Assembly (NCBI GenBank): GCA_047967505.1
Contig: CM106539.1
Length of the DNA: 64,000 nucleotides
From: Dipteris shenzhenensis
Taxonomy: Eukaryota > Polypodiophyta > Polypodiopsida > Gleicheniales
Direction: 5' to 3' (one strand)
This document shows, one piece after another, positions 23,574 to 33,935 of this stretch; positions within the stretch are counted from its first letter, which is position 1, and every line of letters begins with the position of its first letter. Below the pieces are notes generated by a model, which saw nothing but the letters and a program-made list of their open reading frames with translations, was not told the DNA's origin and ran no database searches. A program made the position numbers and the translations under genes.

Positions 23574-24118
23574 GAATCAGACACCGTTACAGAACACTAC
23601 AAAATATTCTGTCACTGTGAAAAACACAGCTTTTGCCTCACACGGGCAGATCTGCAAAACTGACGAAAGTGGTATTTGACCACACAATCACTTCCTAGTG
23701 ACGATTTTGCATCAACAGGCAACAAGCATGATTCTGCAACTCCCAATATCTCTGCACATAAGCATACGATGCAATTTCTGTGGTAACTTTTTACCAACCA
23801 GCCGAGCAGTGGTCGCACAACAAAAATAGGGCCTTTTTCTGAGTGCCTGCGAAGAACTTCTGCCTTCAAAACAGGCCTCGAAATGGCCTCGAATCAAAAA
23901 AATAAAGTCACTAAGGGCTTCGCCCACTCCCGCAGCATATACTGCCCTCTCGCCACACCACGAAGGGCATCTCAATCTGAGACAGTGCACTCTTGCACTT
24001 CTGGCTGTGCTACCTGCAAAGATTTGCTCCCAAACTCAAAATAGGAAAGCAACACTGGTCCTCTTACCAGGACACCGCAAACTTGGTTTGCTTTTTTGAG
24101 CTCCTTACCACGAACAAG

Positions 24119-24130
24119 GCTCTGATACCA
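24119..24130 (-). other. Primer-binding site of copia-B
   Basis: TGGTATCAGAGC on the minus strand, complementary to the 3' end of plant initiator-Met tRNA, directly after the LTR. Confidence 0.9.
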
Positions 24131-24480
24131 TGTGAAGATAGTGGGAGAGAGGGAAGGAGTCTCACTTGCAGCTTTCTCACATACACAATGGGGGAATACA
24201 CACAGGTGGAGGCTGAAAACAGTTTTCCTCTTCTTAGTTGTGAAAGCCAAAAGAACTCAAGTACAAAGAAATAGAAGAACCCTATATGTGGGTCTCAAAC
24301 CAAACTCAACTAACTAAGGTGGCATACTAACTGAGCCACGAACTAGAGTAGATAAGGATAGCTATCATCCAGCTATTATTCGTGGGTGGTGTACCAACCG
24401 CATCTGCAGCTAACAAGTCGGTGACATAAATGCACAACGGTCATCCTGGCATATCACAAGTGGAGCTCGATATCTCAACA
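24131..24480 (-). repeat. 5' LTR of copia-B
   Basis: 350 bp, starting TGTTGAGATATCGAG and ending TTCACA. Homologous to LTRs at 36549-36902, 41773-42128 and 44156-44508. Confidence 0.9.
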
Positions 24481-24972
24481 GACCTATCACCATAGCACTA
24501 TCCCCACGATCAAACATGCATTAACCTAGTGGCTTAGCTCCTATCCCCATAACTTGACCGTTCTATCTGCCGTCTAACCTGCCACCTTAGTTAATATGTG
24601 TCAAAATCTGCTATCTCATCGGTCCTGACAAGGTTGACCCGTGGCCTTGAGCCTATGCCCATGACCCGTTGGCTTACTGTCAACCCTACAACCATTGCCA
24701 TACTCACATCCCTCCAAGGAGCTAACTTGCAAACCGTCACTTAAAGTCTATCCCTATGCCCGTCACCTTATAGCTAACCCTATGACCATTGCCATACTCA
24801 CGTTCGAGTGCTAACCCACCAACCGTCGCTTAAAGTCTATCCCTACACCTGTCGCCTTATAGCTAACCCTCCAACCGTCACCATGTTCACATCTTGTTGA
24901 CCTGATCATCCCGCCACCTGTTGCCTTAGTGCTAGCTCCATGATCATGGGCATACTATCCTCACCCCAACTT
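24481..24972. repeat. About 89-bp minisatellite, left part
   Basis: Degenerate tandem units with GTCTATCCCTATGCCCGTC...CCTTATAGCTAACCCTATGACC; the GTCTATCCCTA start recurs at 24746 and 24835, an 89-base step. Units degrade towards the left. The same repeat continues right of copia-D at 31618. Confidence 0.8.
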
Positions 24973-25142
24973 TGTTGAGAATGGTGTGTGTAAATTGCAC
25001 CATAAGGGTTATGGGACAAACCCTAACCCTAACCCTAAGGGGTCCATGTATATATTCCTATTTTCCTTGGAATACAGTTAGTGTACAGTTAGTATCTTGT
25101 GTGCACTCCTCTCTCTCTCCCTCTCTCTCATTTCCGTCAACA
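24973..25142 (+). repeat. 5' LTR of copia-D
   Basis: Starts TGTTGAGAATGG and ends CGTCAACA. It contains three telomere units (CCCTAA repeated, 25018-25038) about ten bases upstream of a TATATAT box (25049-25055), so the U3 promoter is very short. Confidence 0.93.
25018..25055 (+). promoter_or_regulatory. Telo-box plus TATA box of the copia-D LTR promoter
   Basis: AAACCCTAACCCTAACCC is the plant telo-box motif, here in triplicate, next to TATATAT. In plants telo-boxes are known promoter elements and binding sites for telomere-repeat-binding factors. That the LTR uses it for expression or targeting is inference. Confidence 0.6.
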
Positions 25143-25154
25143 TGGTATCAGAGC
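25143..25154 (+). other. Primer-binding site of copia-D
   Basis: TGGTATCAGAGC immediately after the 5' LTR, complementary to initiator-Met tRNA. Confidence 0.92.
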
Positions 25155-27061
25155 CTATGGTACTCCAAAGCCCTTGCATGTTGTCAAGGCATCAAGCCCT
25201 CCACATGTGAGGCATCCTCCATCTCCACTTTGAGAGTTTGAGAGATCTTTTTTGTGAGGGAGAGTTCTTCAGATTTCTGTCATTTAATCTTTAGACGTTG
25301 AGAGAGAGATTTCAGTCATTTTTGTAGAGACTTTAAGGTTCATTTCCGTGAGAAAGTGAGGTTCCATCTATGAGTGTGTGGAAGAAGACGAACTTCGGAT
25401 GTCTCCTTAGGCATCTCCCACAAGCAAAGCAGCCCCAGCCAACTTCAGCAACCCTCGCAAAAGAAGAATCTTGGCTGACTACCTAGATTCTCCATAGCAT
25501 AGGCGGCTACATCACCAAAAGAAGGCATCCTACGCCTTCTTTATCATCTCCAAAGAAGGCTGCTACACGAGCTGCTGCACGACGAGGTTGAGGGCAGCAT
25601 AACCAAGTATACTCAGAGAAGAGCCCAGAAGTTCCTCTCGCATGCAGGCACGCAAGAGCCTAAGCGCCATCCAAGAGCCCTCGATAAGCCTCTACAGACG
25701 CTGCAAGCCACCTACACGACGAGCAGCCACGACACAGAAGCAAAAAGCCAGCCGCACGGCTCACTGGCCTGCTCCAGCAAACAACGCGCTACCGGCCAGC
25801 CATCCCCGACGACTCTCCTCCTCGACCTTCCGTCAAACGTCCTCTACACCGCGATCCCAGCAACGCCTTCATACAGGAGGCTACAGCCCGCACAGCAGCC
25901 TTTGCTTGCTAAGTCTCGCATAGTAGTTGCTATCACGATTGTCCACCCGCAGGTAATCATCCTCAGCACTCTCGACGGGCGACTCTCTACAGCCCCTGCA
26001 GCAACCAACGATCAAGCTTCTTCGCCATAGCCATAGCCAACGGGCTCCCAGTGCTACAGACGTTCTAACGTCGTCTCGACCGACTCCAACAGCAACGTTC
26101 AGAAGTTTCACAGGATCTCCGTCGTCTTCTCGCCGTCGACGTCAGAGACATAACTCCTCTCCCGCTCTCTACATTCTCTCACCTCACCGCTAGTTGACAC
26201 GTGGCAGATAGCCTTTCACTTGGGTTAGCTTAAGATAACCAGAGGTTAGGTTATCCTCCCAGGGTTGGTTAGCCTTAACCACAGTTAACCCTTCACTACT
26301 GCCACCTCATGTGACACATGGCAGTGCCAGCCCACTGTGCCACCTCAGCAAGTGTGCTTCACAGGCACACTGTGTGCTCCAGCATATGCACACACAGGCC
26401 ACATCATCAGTGCATTTTTTAGCACACTTGAGGTCATATTCTTCCGTGGGCTCTATCTTTCAATACAGGTGGAATTTGGAGATGCTCCAAAAACCAAAAT
26501 CGCTCGCCAGATCGTGCTCTACGCACCTGTTACATCAGCTCTGACTTCTGGGATTTTTCAGTTTGCAGTGTTTGCAGAAACCTCTCCATCGGCACCACTC
26601 CTGATCAGATTGCATCCTCTCCAAACCCAGCACAAACCTAATGAAGATAAAATCTATTTTGCTGCTTTTTCATTTCGTTCGACGTGTAGACTAGTTATAG
26701 GACTAGCTACCTTAGAGGAGATAATCCACAAAAGCCAATCTGAAGCCCTGCCCAAAAATTCCCGATTAGTTCCCGAACGGTGTCAGTCCCTACGGAACCT
26801 CTCATCGGCATTCATCTCACACATACCAACACTTGTTTCATTCCTTGACAGAGGGCAGATTCACTTTTGTTGAGTCACTTGGCAGTTTGGGTTCCTAATT
26901 CAGAACAGTTGCACCTTTGCACGCACTTGCCACATTGTAAAGTCACTAGTTGACTATTTTGGCATTTGGTTTTTGCACCACTTCTACAAACCTTGTAAAG
27001 CCTCTGGCTATCACCGGCACTTGGTTGCTATTTGTATACAAGATTTGTTTTTTGGTGCACT
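25155..27061 (+). other. Long leader of copia-D
   Basis: About 1.9 kb between PBS and gag, long for a copia element. It is GC-rich at 25640-26160, then has a GGTTAG/CTAACC-rich patch at 26215-26295. A 178-residue ORF at 26337-26873 has no recognisable motif and is probably chance. Confidence 0.6.
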
Positions 27062-30000
27062 ATGGCAAAAACACATGATGATGTCATATTCCTTGATCAA
27101 AGTAGCAAGCTTGATGATAACAACTATGGCAATTGGAAGTTCAAGATGCTGAACATTTTTCAGCTAAAGAACTTGTGGGACATAGTCATAGAAGATGAAA
27201 AGCGACCCGAACCGACCTCAACAACTCCTCTTACGGCAGATCAGCAACTAGAGCTCACCAAGACACAGAAAGAGTGGGATGCCAAGGCTCGACTTGCCTT
27301 GAATATCATCAACTTCAATGTAAAAGATATGATGATCCCTCTTCTTCGTGGGCAGACTTCAGTTGTACTTGCTTGGAAAGCTTTGGAAAGGAGGTACAAT
27401 GCCAACAACATGTCACGTATTCTCTTGTTAGAGAATCAACTCAACAACACTCCAATGCTTCCAAATGAATCAGGTCCTGACTTCTTACTCAGATTGAAGG
27501 ACCTCGGAGATCAGCTCACATCATTGGGACATGAGGTCAAAGAAGAAAGACTAGTCCAACTTGCCATCAATGGACTTGGATCAGATTATGGGCAGTTTGT
27601 GACCGCATTAGTCACTCGAGATGCACCTCCAACATTCCACCTCATGTCAGACATGCTCATGCAGGAGCAATTGAGACGTGGTCTCAAAACAGATTCAAAG
27701 AATCATGACACTGCATTCACAGCAAGAGGAGGTACAAGAGGGTCATACAGGGGAAAAGGCAAGAACTCTGGACGATTTAGCAATCAAGGCAGAGGTCAGT
27801 ACCAGGGCAGACAATCTCCATCTTCATCAACTCATAGCCATGGTCCGCCCGCTCAAAGGGGGACATGGAATCCCAGAGGTAGAGGTCACTCTGGAAGAGG
27901 AGGAAATCAAGGAAGTACTCCTAGACGTGAGGGAAATTGCAACTATTGTGGCATCCCAGGCCATTGGGAACCAGAATGCAGAAAGAAACAAAGGGACTTA
28001 GGCAATGCAGGCCAGTCAAACAGGTCTCACAACCCTCATCGAGGAAACCATCATCAACGGCAAACCGCCCACTATGCCTATGATGAAGACAACTCTCAGG
28101 ACTATCAACACAAAGTTCTCATATCGCAGTCTACATCTCAGATTCAGAAGGATGAGGACACATGGTGGTTTGACTCTGGTGCAAGCAACCACATGACACC
28201 TGAGAAAGAATGGTTCTCTAATCTCCGTCCCAATCGGAATCCAAAAGAGAACGTCATGATGGGGGATGATACACCCCACAAAATCGAAGGGATCGGAAGC
28301 ATACCCTTGCACAGTAATGCAGGCACCGCAGGGAGCATTGGAGATGCGTTCTATGTCCCCACAATGGCACAAAACCTTCTCTCTGTTGGACAGATGACTG
28401 AGAGTGACATGGAAGTCGTCTTCAACAAGTATGGATGTACCGTGAGAGAGCTCAAGAGTCCTGAATGCATCATTGCTCAAGGTGTTAAGATTGGAAGAAT
28501 GTTCAAGCTATCTTCTGCCATTCCAATCCAGAGAGCCCTAGCAGCTCATCATCAGAATCAAGATGCCTATTTGAGTACATTATGGCACAAGAGGTATGGT
28601 CATCTCAACTTCAAAAGCCTTGTAGCCCTCAAAAGAACAAACATGGTACAGGGGCTTCCACAATTGTACTTTCAAAAAGATGTATGTGAGGCTTGTTGCA
28701 TGGGTAAGCAACACAAACAGCCCTTTCCAACATCTTCGACTCGAAGTACCAATGTTCTTCAGATCATCCATTCAGATCTATGGGGTCCGGCTACTACACC
28801 GTCTCTTGGCAAGGCTTTGTACTTCATGACCTTCATCGATGATTACTCAAAGAAGACTTGGATCTACTTCTTGAAACAGAAGTCTGATGCATTCAACACC
28901 TTCAAAGACTTCAAAGCCTTGGTAGAAAAGCAGACCGGCAAGTACCTAAAGATTCTCCGTTGTGACAATGGAGGTGAATACAAGTCTGCAGAGTTCAATG
29001 CCTTTTGCAGACAGCATGGCATCACACGTCAGTTCACATGCAGATATACCCCTCAGCAAAATGGGGTTAGTGAACAAAAGAACAGGGTGATTGCAGAGTC
29101 ATCTAGGTGCATGCTTGATGAGAAGAATGTTCCAAGACAATATTGGGCTGAGGCATGTGACACAGCTGTGTACTTGATGAACAGGAGTCCCACTGCTTCA
29201 TTGCAAGATATAACACCAGAAGAGGCATTCACAGGAACTAAGCCCTCTATTGGTCACTTGAGAGTATTTGGCTCTCTTTCTTATGCTCATATTCCTGATG
29301 CACTTAGGACTAAACTTGATGTCAAATCAATCAAGTGTGTTTTTCTTGGATATGCTGCAGAGTCGAAGGGATACCGACTTTATGATCCAATAAAGCAGAA
29401 GTTGATTATATCCAGGGATGTTATCATTGACGAGGCATCATCATACTTTGATAGTCCGACTACAGTTCTTACTCCACCTCAGCCAGCAGTGCCAGTGATA
29501 CATCAAATTTCTTTGCCTACAGAGTCGGATAGTATGCAGTCCACAGTCACCACTCAAAGTAAAGGCAAAGAAAAGGTTCTTGACATGATGGATACAGCAA
29601 CGACCATGGTCATCACTGAGATTCCTGAAAGCTCCACTTCTAATCTCAGAAGATCTGCTCGTGATCGAAAGACACCTGAGAGGTGGACCTACAAGAGCAA
29701 CTATGCATTCATGGCCAAAGTGATGGAGTTTGATGAGCCAACCTCCTTCAAAGATGCAGTGCAAGTCCCTGAGTGGAAACATGCAATGGATGAAGAGTAC
29801 AATGCTCTTCTCAAGAATCAGACTTGGACCTTGACAGATCTTCCTACAGAGAAGAAGCCCATAGGATGCAAATGGGTTTACAAAGTCAAACTCAACTCAA
29901 TTGGTGCGGTTGACAGATACAAGGCCAGGTTGGTAGCCAAGGGATATGCCCAAGAGTATGGCACAGAGTATGAGGAGACCTTTGCACCAGTTGCAAAGAT

Positions 30001-31279
30001 GACTACTGTCAGGACAGCCATAGCTCTTGCAGCTCACTTTGATTGGCCCATCCACCAGATGGATGTGAAGAATGCCTTCCTCAATGGTTTTTTAGATGAA
30101 GAAATCTACATGATACAACCTCCAGGTTATGCTATTACTGGGATGGAAAAGAAGGTCTGCAGGTTGCAGAAATCACTTTATGGTTTGAAACAAGCTCCTC
30201 GTGCATGGAATGCAAGGATTCATCGTCACTTTCTGACATCTGGTTTTCAGCCATCAAATTCAGATCCATCTCTTTACATCAAAAAAACTACAGAAGACAT
30301 CCTTCTTGTAGTGCTCTATGTTGATGACTTGATAATCACCGGCTCCAATGGACATCTCATCTCAGAAACAAAGAGTCAGCTTACCTCAGAGTTTGACATG
30401 AAGGATATGGGAGAACTCCATGATTTTCTTGGTATAGAAATATGGAGAGATGACACAGGGATCACACTTTCTCAGGGAAAGTACACTCAAAAGGTACTTA
30501 AGCAGTTTCATCTACATGACTGCAAGCCACTCCCTACTCCTATGGAATGCAATATCAAGTTGTCACCACTTGACACTTCTCCAGCTTCAGATCCTCTACA
30601 GTACAGACAACTCATTGGCAGCTTGATCTATTTGACAATCACCAGGCCGGACATATCTTATGCAGTTGGTGTGCTTAGCCAGTTCATGCAGAATCCCAAG
30701 AAGACTCATCTCCTTGCAGCGAAGAGAGTACTCAGATACCTTCATGGTACATGGGATCATGGACTACATTATGCCAGGTCATCCGACTTACACTTCCATG
30801 GTTACACAGATGCTGACTGGGCAGGAAGTGTAAATGATAGAAGATCCACCAGTGGATACTGCTTTAGTCTTGGCTCTGCAGCCTTGTCATGGCAAAGCAA
30901 GAAGCAACCGACAGTGGCATTGTCTTCCACCGAAGCAGAGTATAGAGGATCCACTAATGCAACATGTGAAGCAATTTGGTTCAGAAGGCTTCTTTCAGAG
31001 ATTGAGATACTTTCTGGAGACCCTACTGTGCTCTATTCGGACAATATGAGCAGCATTCAACTAGCAAAGAACCCAGTGTTTCATGCTAGAACAAAACACA
31101 TTGAAGTGCATTATCACTTTGTTCGTGAGAAAGTTCTTAGTGAAGAAATCGACTTGATACATTGTCCCACACAAGAACAAGTCGCAGATATCTTCACCAA
31201 GCCACTTTCCCTTGATAAGTTTGCACACTTTCGACATCATCTTGGCCTTCGCCAATTGCAACTTAAGAGGGGGAAGTGA
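27062..31279 (+). CDS. Copia-D gag-pol polyprotein, intact, 1,405 residues
   Basis: Encodes everything needed for copy-and-paste transposition. Start chosen at the ATG giving MAKTHDDVIF, the first ATG of the frame. Order: UBN2-type gag (about 20-220) with an Arg/Gly/Ser-rich tail; CCHC knuckle CNYCGIPGHWEPEC (about 293); aspartic protease FDSGASNHM (Asp about 371); GAG-pre-integrase LWHKRYGHLNF; integrase with Asp 572 (IHSDLWG), Asp 635 (CDNGGEY) and Glu 671 (SEQKNR), the DD35E spacing; RT with YVDDLII (about 1087); RNase H with DADWAGS, SSTEAEYRG and SDNMSSIQLA. No stop or frameshift. It ends just before a first purine tract, AAGAGGGGGAAG; a second copy, AAGAGGGGG, abuts the 3' LTR. Confidence 0.95.
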   Translation: MAKTHDDVIFLDQSSKLDDNNYGNWKFKMLNIFQLKNLWDIVIEDEKRPEPTSTTPLTADQQLELTKTQKEWDAKARLALNIINFNVKDMMIPLLRGQTSVVLAWKALERRYNANNMSRILLLENQLNNTPMLPNESGPDFLLRLKDLGDQLTSLGHEVKEERLVQLAINGLGSDYGQFVTALVTRDAPPTFHLMSDMLMQEQLRRGLKTDSKNHDTAFTARGGTRGSYRGKGKNSGRFSNQGRGQYQGRQSPSSSTHSHGPPAQRGTWNPRGRGHSGRGGNQGSTPRREGNCNYCGIPGHWEPECRKKQRDLGNAGQSNRSHNPHRGNHHQRQTAHYAYDEDNSQDYQHKVLISQSTSQIQKDEDTWWFDSGASNHMTPEKEWFSNLRPNRNPKENVMMGDDTPHKIEGIGSIPLHSNAGTAGSIGDAFYVPTMAQNLLSVGQMTESDMEVVFNKYGCTVRELKSPECIIAQGVKIGRMFKLSSAIPIQRALAAHHQNQDAYLSTLWHKRYGHLNFKSLVALKRTNMVQGLPQLYFQKDVCEACCMGKQHKQPFPTSSTRSTNVLQIIHSDLWGPATTPSLGKALYFMTFIDDYSKKTWIYFLKQKSDAFNTFKDFKALVEKQTGKYLKILRCDNGGEYKSAEFNAFCRQHGITRQFTCRYTPQQNGVSEQKNRVIAESSRCMLDEKNVPRQYWAEACDTAVYLMNRSPTASLQDITPEEAFTGTKPSIGHLRVFGSLSYAHIPDALRTKLDVKSIKCVFLGYAAESKGYRLYDPIKQKLIISRDVIIDEASSYFDSPTTVLTPPQPAVPVIHQISLPTESDSMQSTVTTQSKGKEKVLDMMDTATTMVITEIPESSTSNLRRSARDRKTPERWTYKSNYAFMAKVMEFDEPTSFKDAVQVPEWKHAMDEEYNALLKNQTWTLTDLPTEKKPIGCKWVYKVKLNSIGAVDRYKARLVAKGYAQEYGTEYEETFAPVAKMTTVRTAIALAAHFDWPIHQMDVKNAFLNGFLDEEIYMIQPPGYAITGMEKKVCRLQKSLYGLKQAPRAWNARIHRHFLTSGFQPSNSDPSLYIKKTTEDILLVVLYVDDLIITGSNGHLISETKSQLTSEFDMKDMGELHDFLGIEIWRDDTGITLSQGKYTQKVLKQFHLHDCKPLPTPMECNIKLSPLDTSPASDPLQYRQLIGSLIYLTITRPDISYAVGVLSQFMQNPKKTHLLAAKRVLRYLHGTWDHGLHYARSSDLHFHGYTDADWAGSVNDRRSTSGYCFSLGSAALSWQSKKQPTVALSSTEAEYRGSTNATCEAIWFRRLLSEIEILSGDPTVLYSDNMSSIQLAKNPVFHARTKHIEVHYHFVREKVLSEEIDLIHCPTQEQVADIFTKPLSLDKFAHFRHHLGLRQLQLKRGK

Positions 31280-31438
31280 ACTCTAAGTTGTACACCTTTG
31301 TACATACTTTTTCCACTATGCTCTTTCTTGCACTCTTGTGCATCTTTTCTGATCTTTATTTTTGTTGCCGTTATGCAACAGTCAGAAAATCCAAAAAATG
31401 TGTTTTGTAACTCACCCTCTTCTTATGCAGTGCAATTT

Positions 31439-31447
31439 AAGAGGGGG
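31439..31447 (+). other. Polypurine tract of copia-D
   Basis: AAGAGGGGG directly before the 3' LTR, the primer for plus-strand synthesis. A near-copy occurs about 175 bases upstream at the end of the ORF. Confidence 0.8.
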
Positions 31448-31617
31448 TGTTGAGAATGGTGTGTGTAAATTGCACCATAAGGGTTATGGGACAAACCCTA
31501 ACCCTAACCCTAAGGGGTCCATGTATATATTCCTATTTTCCTTGGAATACAGTTAGTGTACAGTTAGTATCTTGTGTGCACTCCTCTCTCTCTCCCTCTC
31601 TCTCATTTCCGTCAACA
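31448..31617 (+). repeat. 3' LTR of copia-D
   Basis: 170 bp, no difference seen from the 5' LTR, followed by the AACTT duplication. Confidence 0.93.
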
Positions 31618-32310
31618 AACTTGTCGACACATGTCAACAGTCTATCCCTATGCCCGTTTCTATAGGTCTATCCCTACGCTTGTCGCCTTATAGTAGCTAA
31701 CCCTATGATTGTGGGGATAGCTCTGGGAACAGACCCATTGTCTAGATAGTTGGGCCAAATGGATTCAGCAAATATGGAGAACCCTTTTGCCTGTATGTTC
31801 GTAGAAAGGGGAGGTCAGTTGCAACCAGCCATTGCAACCAGCCACTGAGCCATAGGTAGGGACTGAGGCCACCTTTGTGGGCTAGCAACCCACAATCTTC
31901 ACGAGTCACCTTGACTCAAAATGCATGGATGATGAAGACCCATGGATGAGGGAGTTTGTAGGGAGAAACCTTGGTCGTGAAAATGCACAGGACTTCCAAG
32001 GGGGAAGCTCTTATGAACTTTCAACCTTTTAGGTGCCCTTGACATTTGCCGGCTACATGGCACCACAAGCTCCACCTTACCCTCCAATGCAAGGAACCTC
32101 CATGCAGATGCCTAGTGACCCGCTTTCTCTAGGCAAGACCCTCCTCCCTCTCCATCGACCACCACCCTACTCCCATCCTCACACAGTGAGTTATTTCGAG
32201 CCCTTCTTATAGCGATAACCTAGCCATCCACCCACCGTCCATTTTCCCTATACAATCTTGTTACATCGAGAAAGACTTGGGAGAGCATTGTAGGTAACCA
32301 TCTCCTCCTC
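31618..32310. other. Minisatellite right part, then unassigned sequence
   Basis: The first 100 bases continue the 89-bp repeat (GTCTATCCCTATGCCCG, GTCTATCCCTACGCTTGTCGCC). After that I see no gene or repeat boundary. Confidence 0.55.
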
Positions 32311-32860
32311 CCTTTGCATTTCTGGCCATCAAGTTTCCACCACAACCACCTCCCCCTTTTCACACACCCACCCGCCTCCTCCACAACCACCACCACCCCT
32401 CCACCCCACCCCCCCTCCCTCTCCACCCCCACACCCATCCCCCCCCCCCTTCCCTCTCCACCCCCACACCCCCTTCCCTCCACCCACCCCACCCCCCTTC
32501 ACCACCACCCCCCCCCTCCTCCACAACTAGCACCCCCCCTCCACCCCCCCCTTCCTTCTCCACCCCCCCTTGCCTCTCCACCGCCCCCCTCCCCTCTCCA
32601 CCACCCCCCCCCTTCCCCTTCCACCCTTGCCCCCCTTCACTCTCCACCCCCTCCCTCCCCCCCCCTTCCGTCTCCACCCCCCCTTTCCCTTCCCCTTCCA
32701 CCCCCACCCCCCTTCACTCTCCCCCCCCTCCCCGCCTTCCCTCTCCACCACCTTCCCCCCCCCCCCCCCACTCACCCACCTCTCCACCCCCCCACCTAAA
32801 CCCTCCCCTCCCTCTCCACCCCCCCAGCCCCCCCCCCTCTCTCACCCTGTTTGCCTACCC
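32311..32860. repeat. Homopyrimidine C-rich tract
   Basis: About 550 bases of CCACC, CCCTCC and C runs up to 13 long on the plus strand, almost free of G. Long proline- or glycine-rich ORFs here are products of composition, not genes. The G-rich strand could form quadruplexes, or the tract a triplex. Confidence 0.92.
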
Positions 32861-33529
32861 CTTCTACCCCTAAGAGCTCTAAGAGCCCTTAGGCCCTGTA
32901 GACCAGCCACCCGTGGTGGAACCACCAGTGGCGACGGCCCTCACCCAATGCCCAGTCACTTGCCCACACAAGATGTACCAGAGGAAGAGCACTATCGGCG
33001 GCAATTCTACAAGCAAAGAATGAAATGTCTTTAATATGAATGCGAGCCCTTCATTCCCTAAGGTTATGCGGCTCTACATACATTTTTGAAATCTTCATAG
33101 GCATCACATACAAACATTTGAAGACATGTTCAAGAAAATCAACGGCCTCGCCCGCCTAGCCCGATTGTGGCGCCTAGCGTCCACGGTGGCTCTGCTCTAC
33201 TGCATCGGCACTCCACCAGCCCTACCCTCTGACCCCACACAAAACTCCAACTATCCATGCTCGTGCTCGCCTCTAGCCTCCTCCGCGCCAGTGCTGCGCT
33301 CTCCACTGGCATCGCCCAGACAGCTCCGATGCGGAAACCGCCCTCCTGCTTCGGACTCCCTCCTTTGTCAAACTCCTCCCCTCTGCTCCCCTCCTCTCAT
33401 CCTCACACCCTCCAAGCCTCACCTCCCCCTCTCTCACCTGGTAGTGACAGACCCCCCCCTCCCCCCCTCTCTACCACCCAGCCACCGGCGGCCACCACCC
33501 CCCGCCCCCCTCTTAGAGAGAAAAAAATC
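32861..33529. other. GC-rich sequence resembling a retroelement leader
   Basis: GC-rich, with leader-like composition as in 25640-26160 and 59830-59990, and followed like them by a GGTTAG patch. No coding support. Confidence 0.35.
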
Positions 33530-33935
33530 CCTAACCCTAACCAAACCCCACTACTAACCCTAGTTAGGATAACTATACTAGGATAGGTTAGCCTTGGGTT
33601 AGGTTAGAATTAACACTCACTCAGATAGTAGACTAACTTTAGTTAGTTTATATAGCTGTAGTTAGTTAGGCTTACAGTTAGGTTATGATAACCTAAGGTG
33701 GGTTAGTTAGATTTTGGTTAGGTTAGCCTAACTAGGCTAGTATGATTCAGGTTAAAATTAACCTTAACTAGGCTTATGTTAACTATAATGAGGTTAACTA
33801 GCTGATAGTTAGGTTAGGTTAGTGGAAGTAGAACAATTAGCACAATTAGTGTAACAGTTAGGCTAGAATTGCCAGTTAGCTTAGTTCCAAAACTAGTTAG
33901 TTAGACTAACTAGTAGGTTAGAGTAACTGAACCTA
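33530..33935. repeat. GGTTAG/CTAACC-rich patch
   Basis: About 400 bases dominated by GTTAGGTTAG, AACTAGG and TTAACC in both orientations. The pattern is degenerate and not a regular telomere array. Similar patches occur at 26215-26295 and 60010-60200. Confidence 0.7.

Larger units (their letters stand above)
6226..24480 (-). mobile_element. Copia-B retrotransposon, 3'-truncated, split by the MULE
   Basis: Minus-strand copia element whose two parts are 6226-8493 and 22547-24480. The 5' LTR and PBS are at the right end. Reading leftwards, gag and the start of protease precede the MULE insertion; the rest of protease, integrase and part of RT follow it. At the left the element stops inside RT at about 6226, where homology to copia-E ends (just after the codons for GFQI), so the 3' end and 3' LTR are lost. 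Copia-E and copia-F are close relatives on the plus strand. Removing the insert and one copy of its target duplication restores one continuous frame across the protease active site. Confidence 0.88.
24973..31617 (+). mobile_element. Copia-D: complete, apparently intact LTR retrotransposon
   Basis: 6,645-bp element with 170-bp LTRs that look identical by eye, a PBS, a long leader, one uninterrupted gag-pol ORF and a polypurine tract. It is flanked by the 5-bp duplication AACTT (24968-24972 and 31618-31622). Identical LTRs and an open frame mean recent insertion, and the element may still be active. It landed inside the 89-bp minisatellite. Confidence 0.95.

Noticed and set aside
24119-24130. 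tRNA gene at the TGGTATCAGAGC motifs (also 25143, 36903, 44509, 59044)
   Set aside because: These are retroelement primer-binding sites complementary to a tRNA end, with no cloverleaf around them.
25018-25038. Telomere or interstitial telomere array
   Set aside because: Only three units, and they are part of the copia-D LTR, repeated identically at 31493.
26337-26873. 178-residue ORF in the copia-D leader as an extra gene
   Set aside because: No motif or typical composition, overlaps another frame of similar length, and sits in a GC-rich leader where chance ORFs are common.
32220-33586. Proline-rich (plus) and glycine-rich (minus) ORFs
   Set aside because: They arise from the C-rich tract; no start context, motif or homology supports them.
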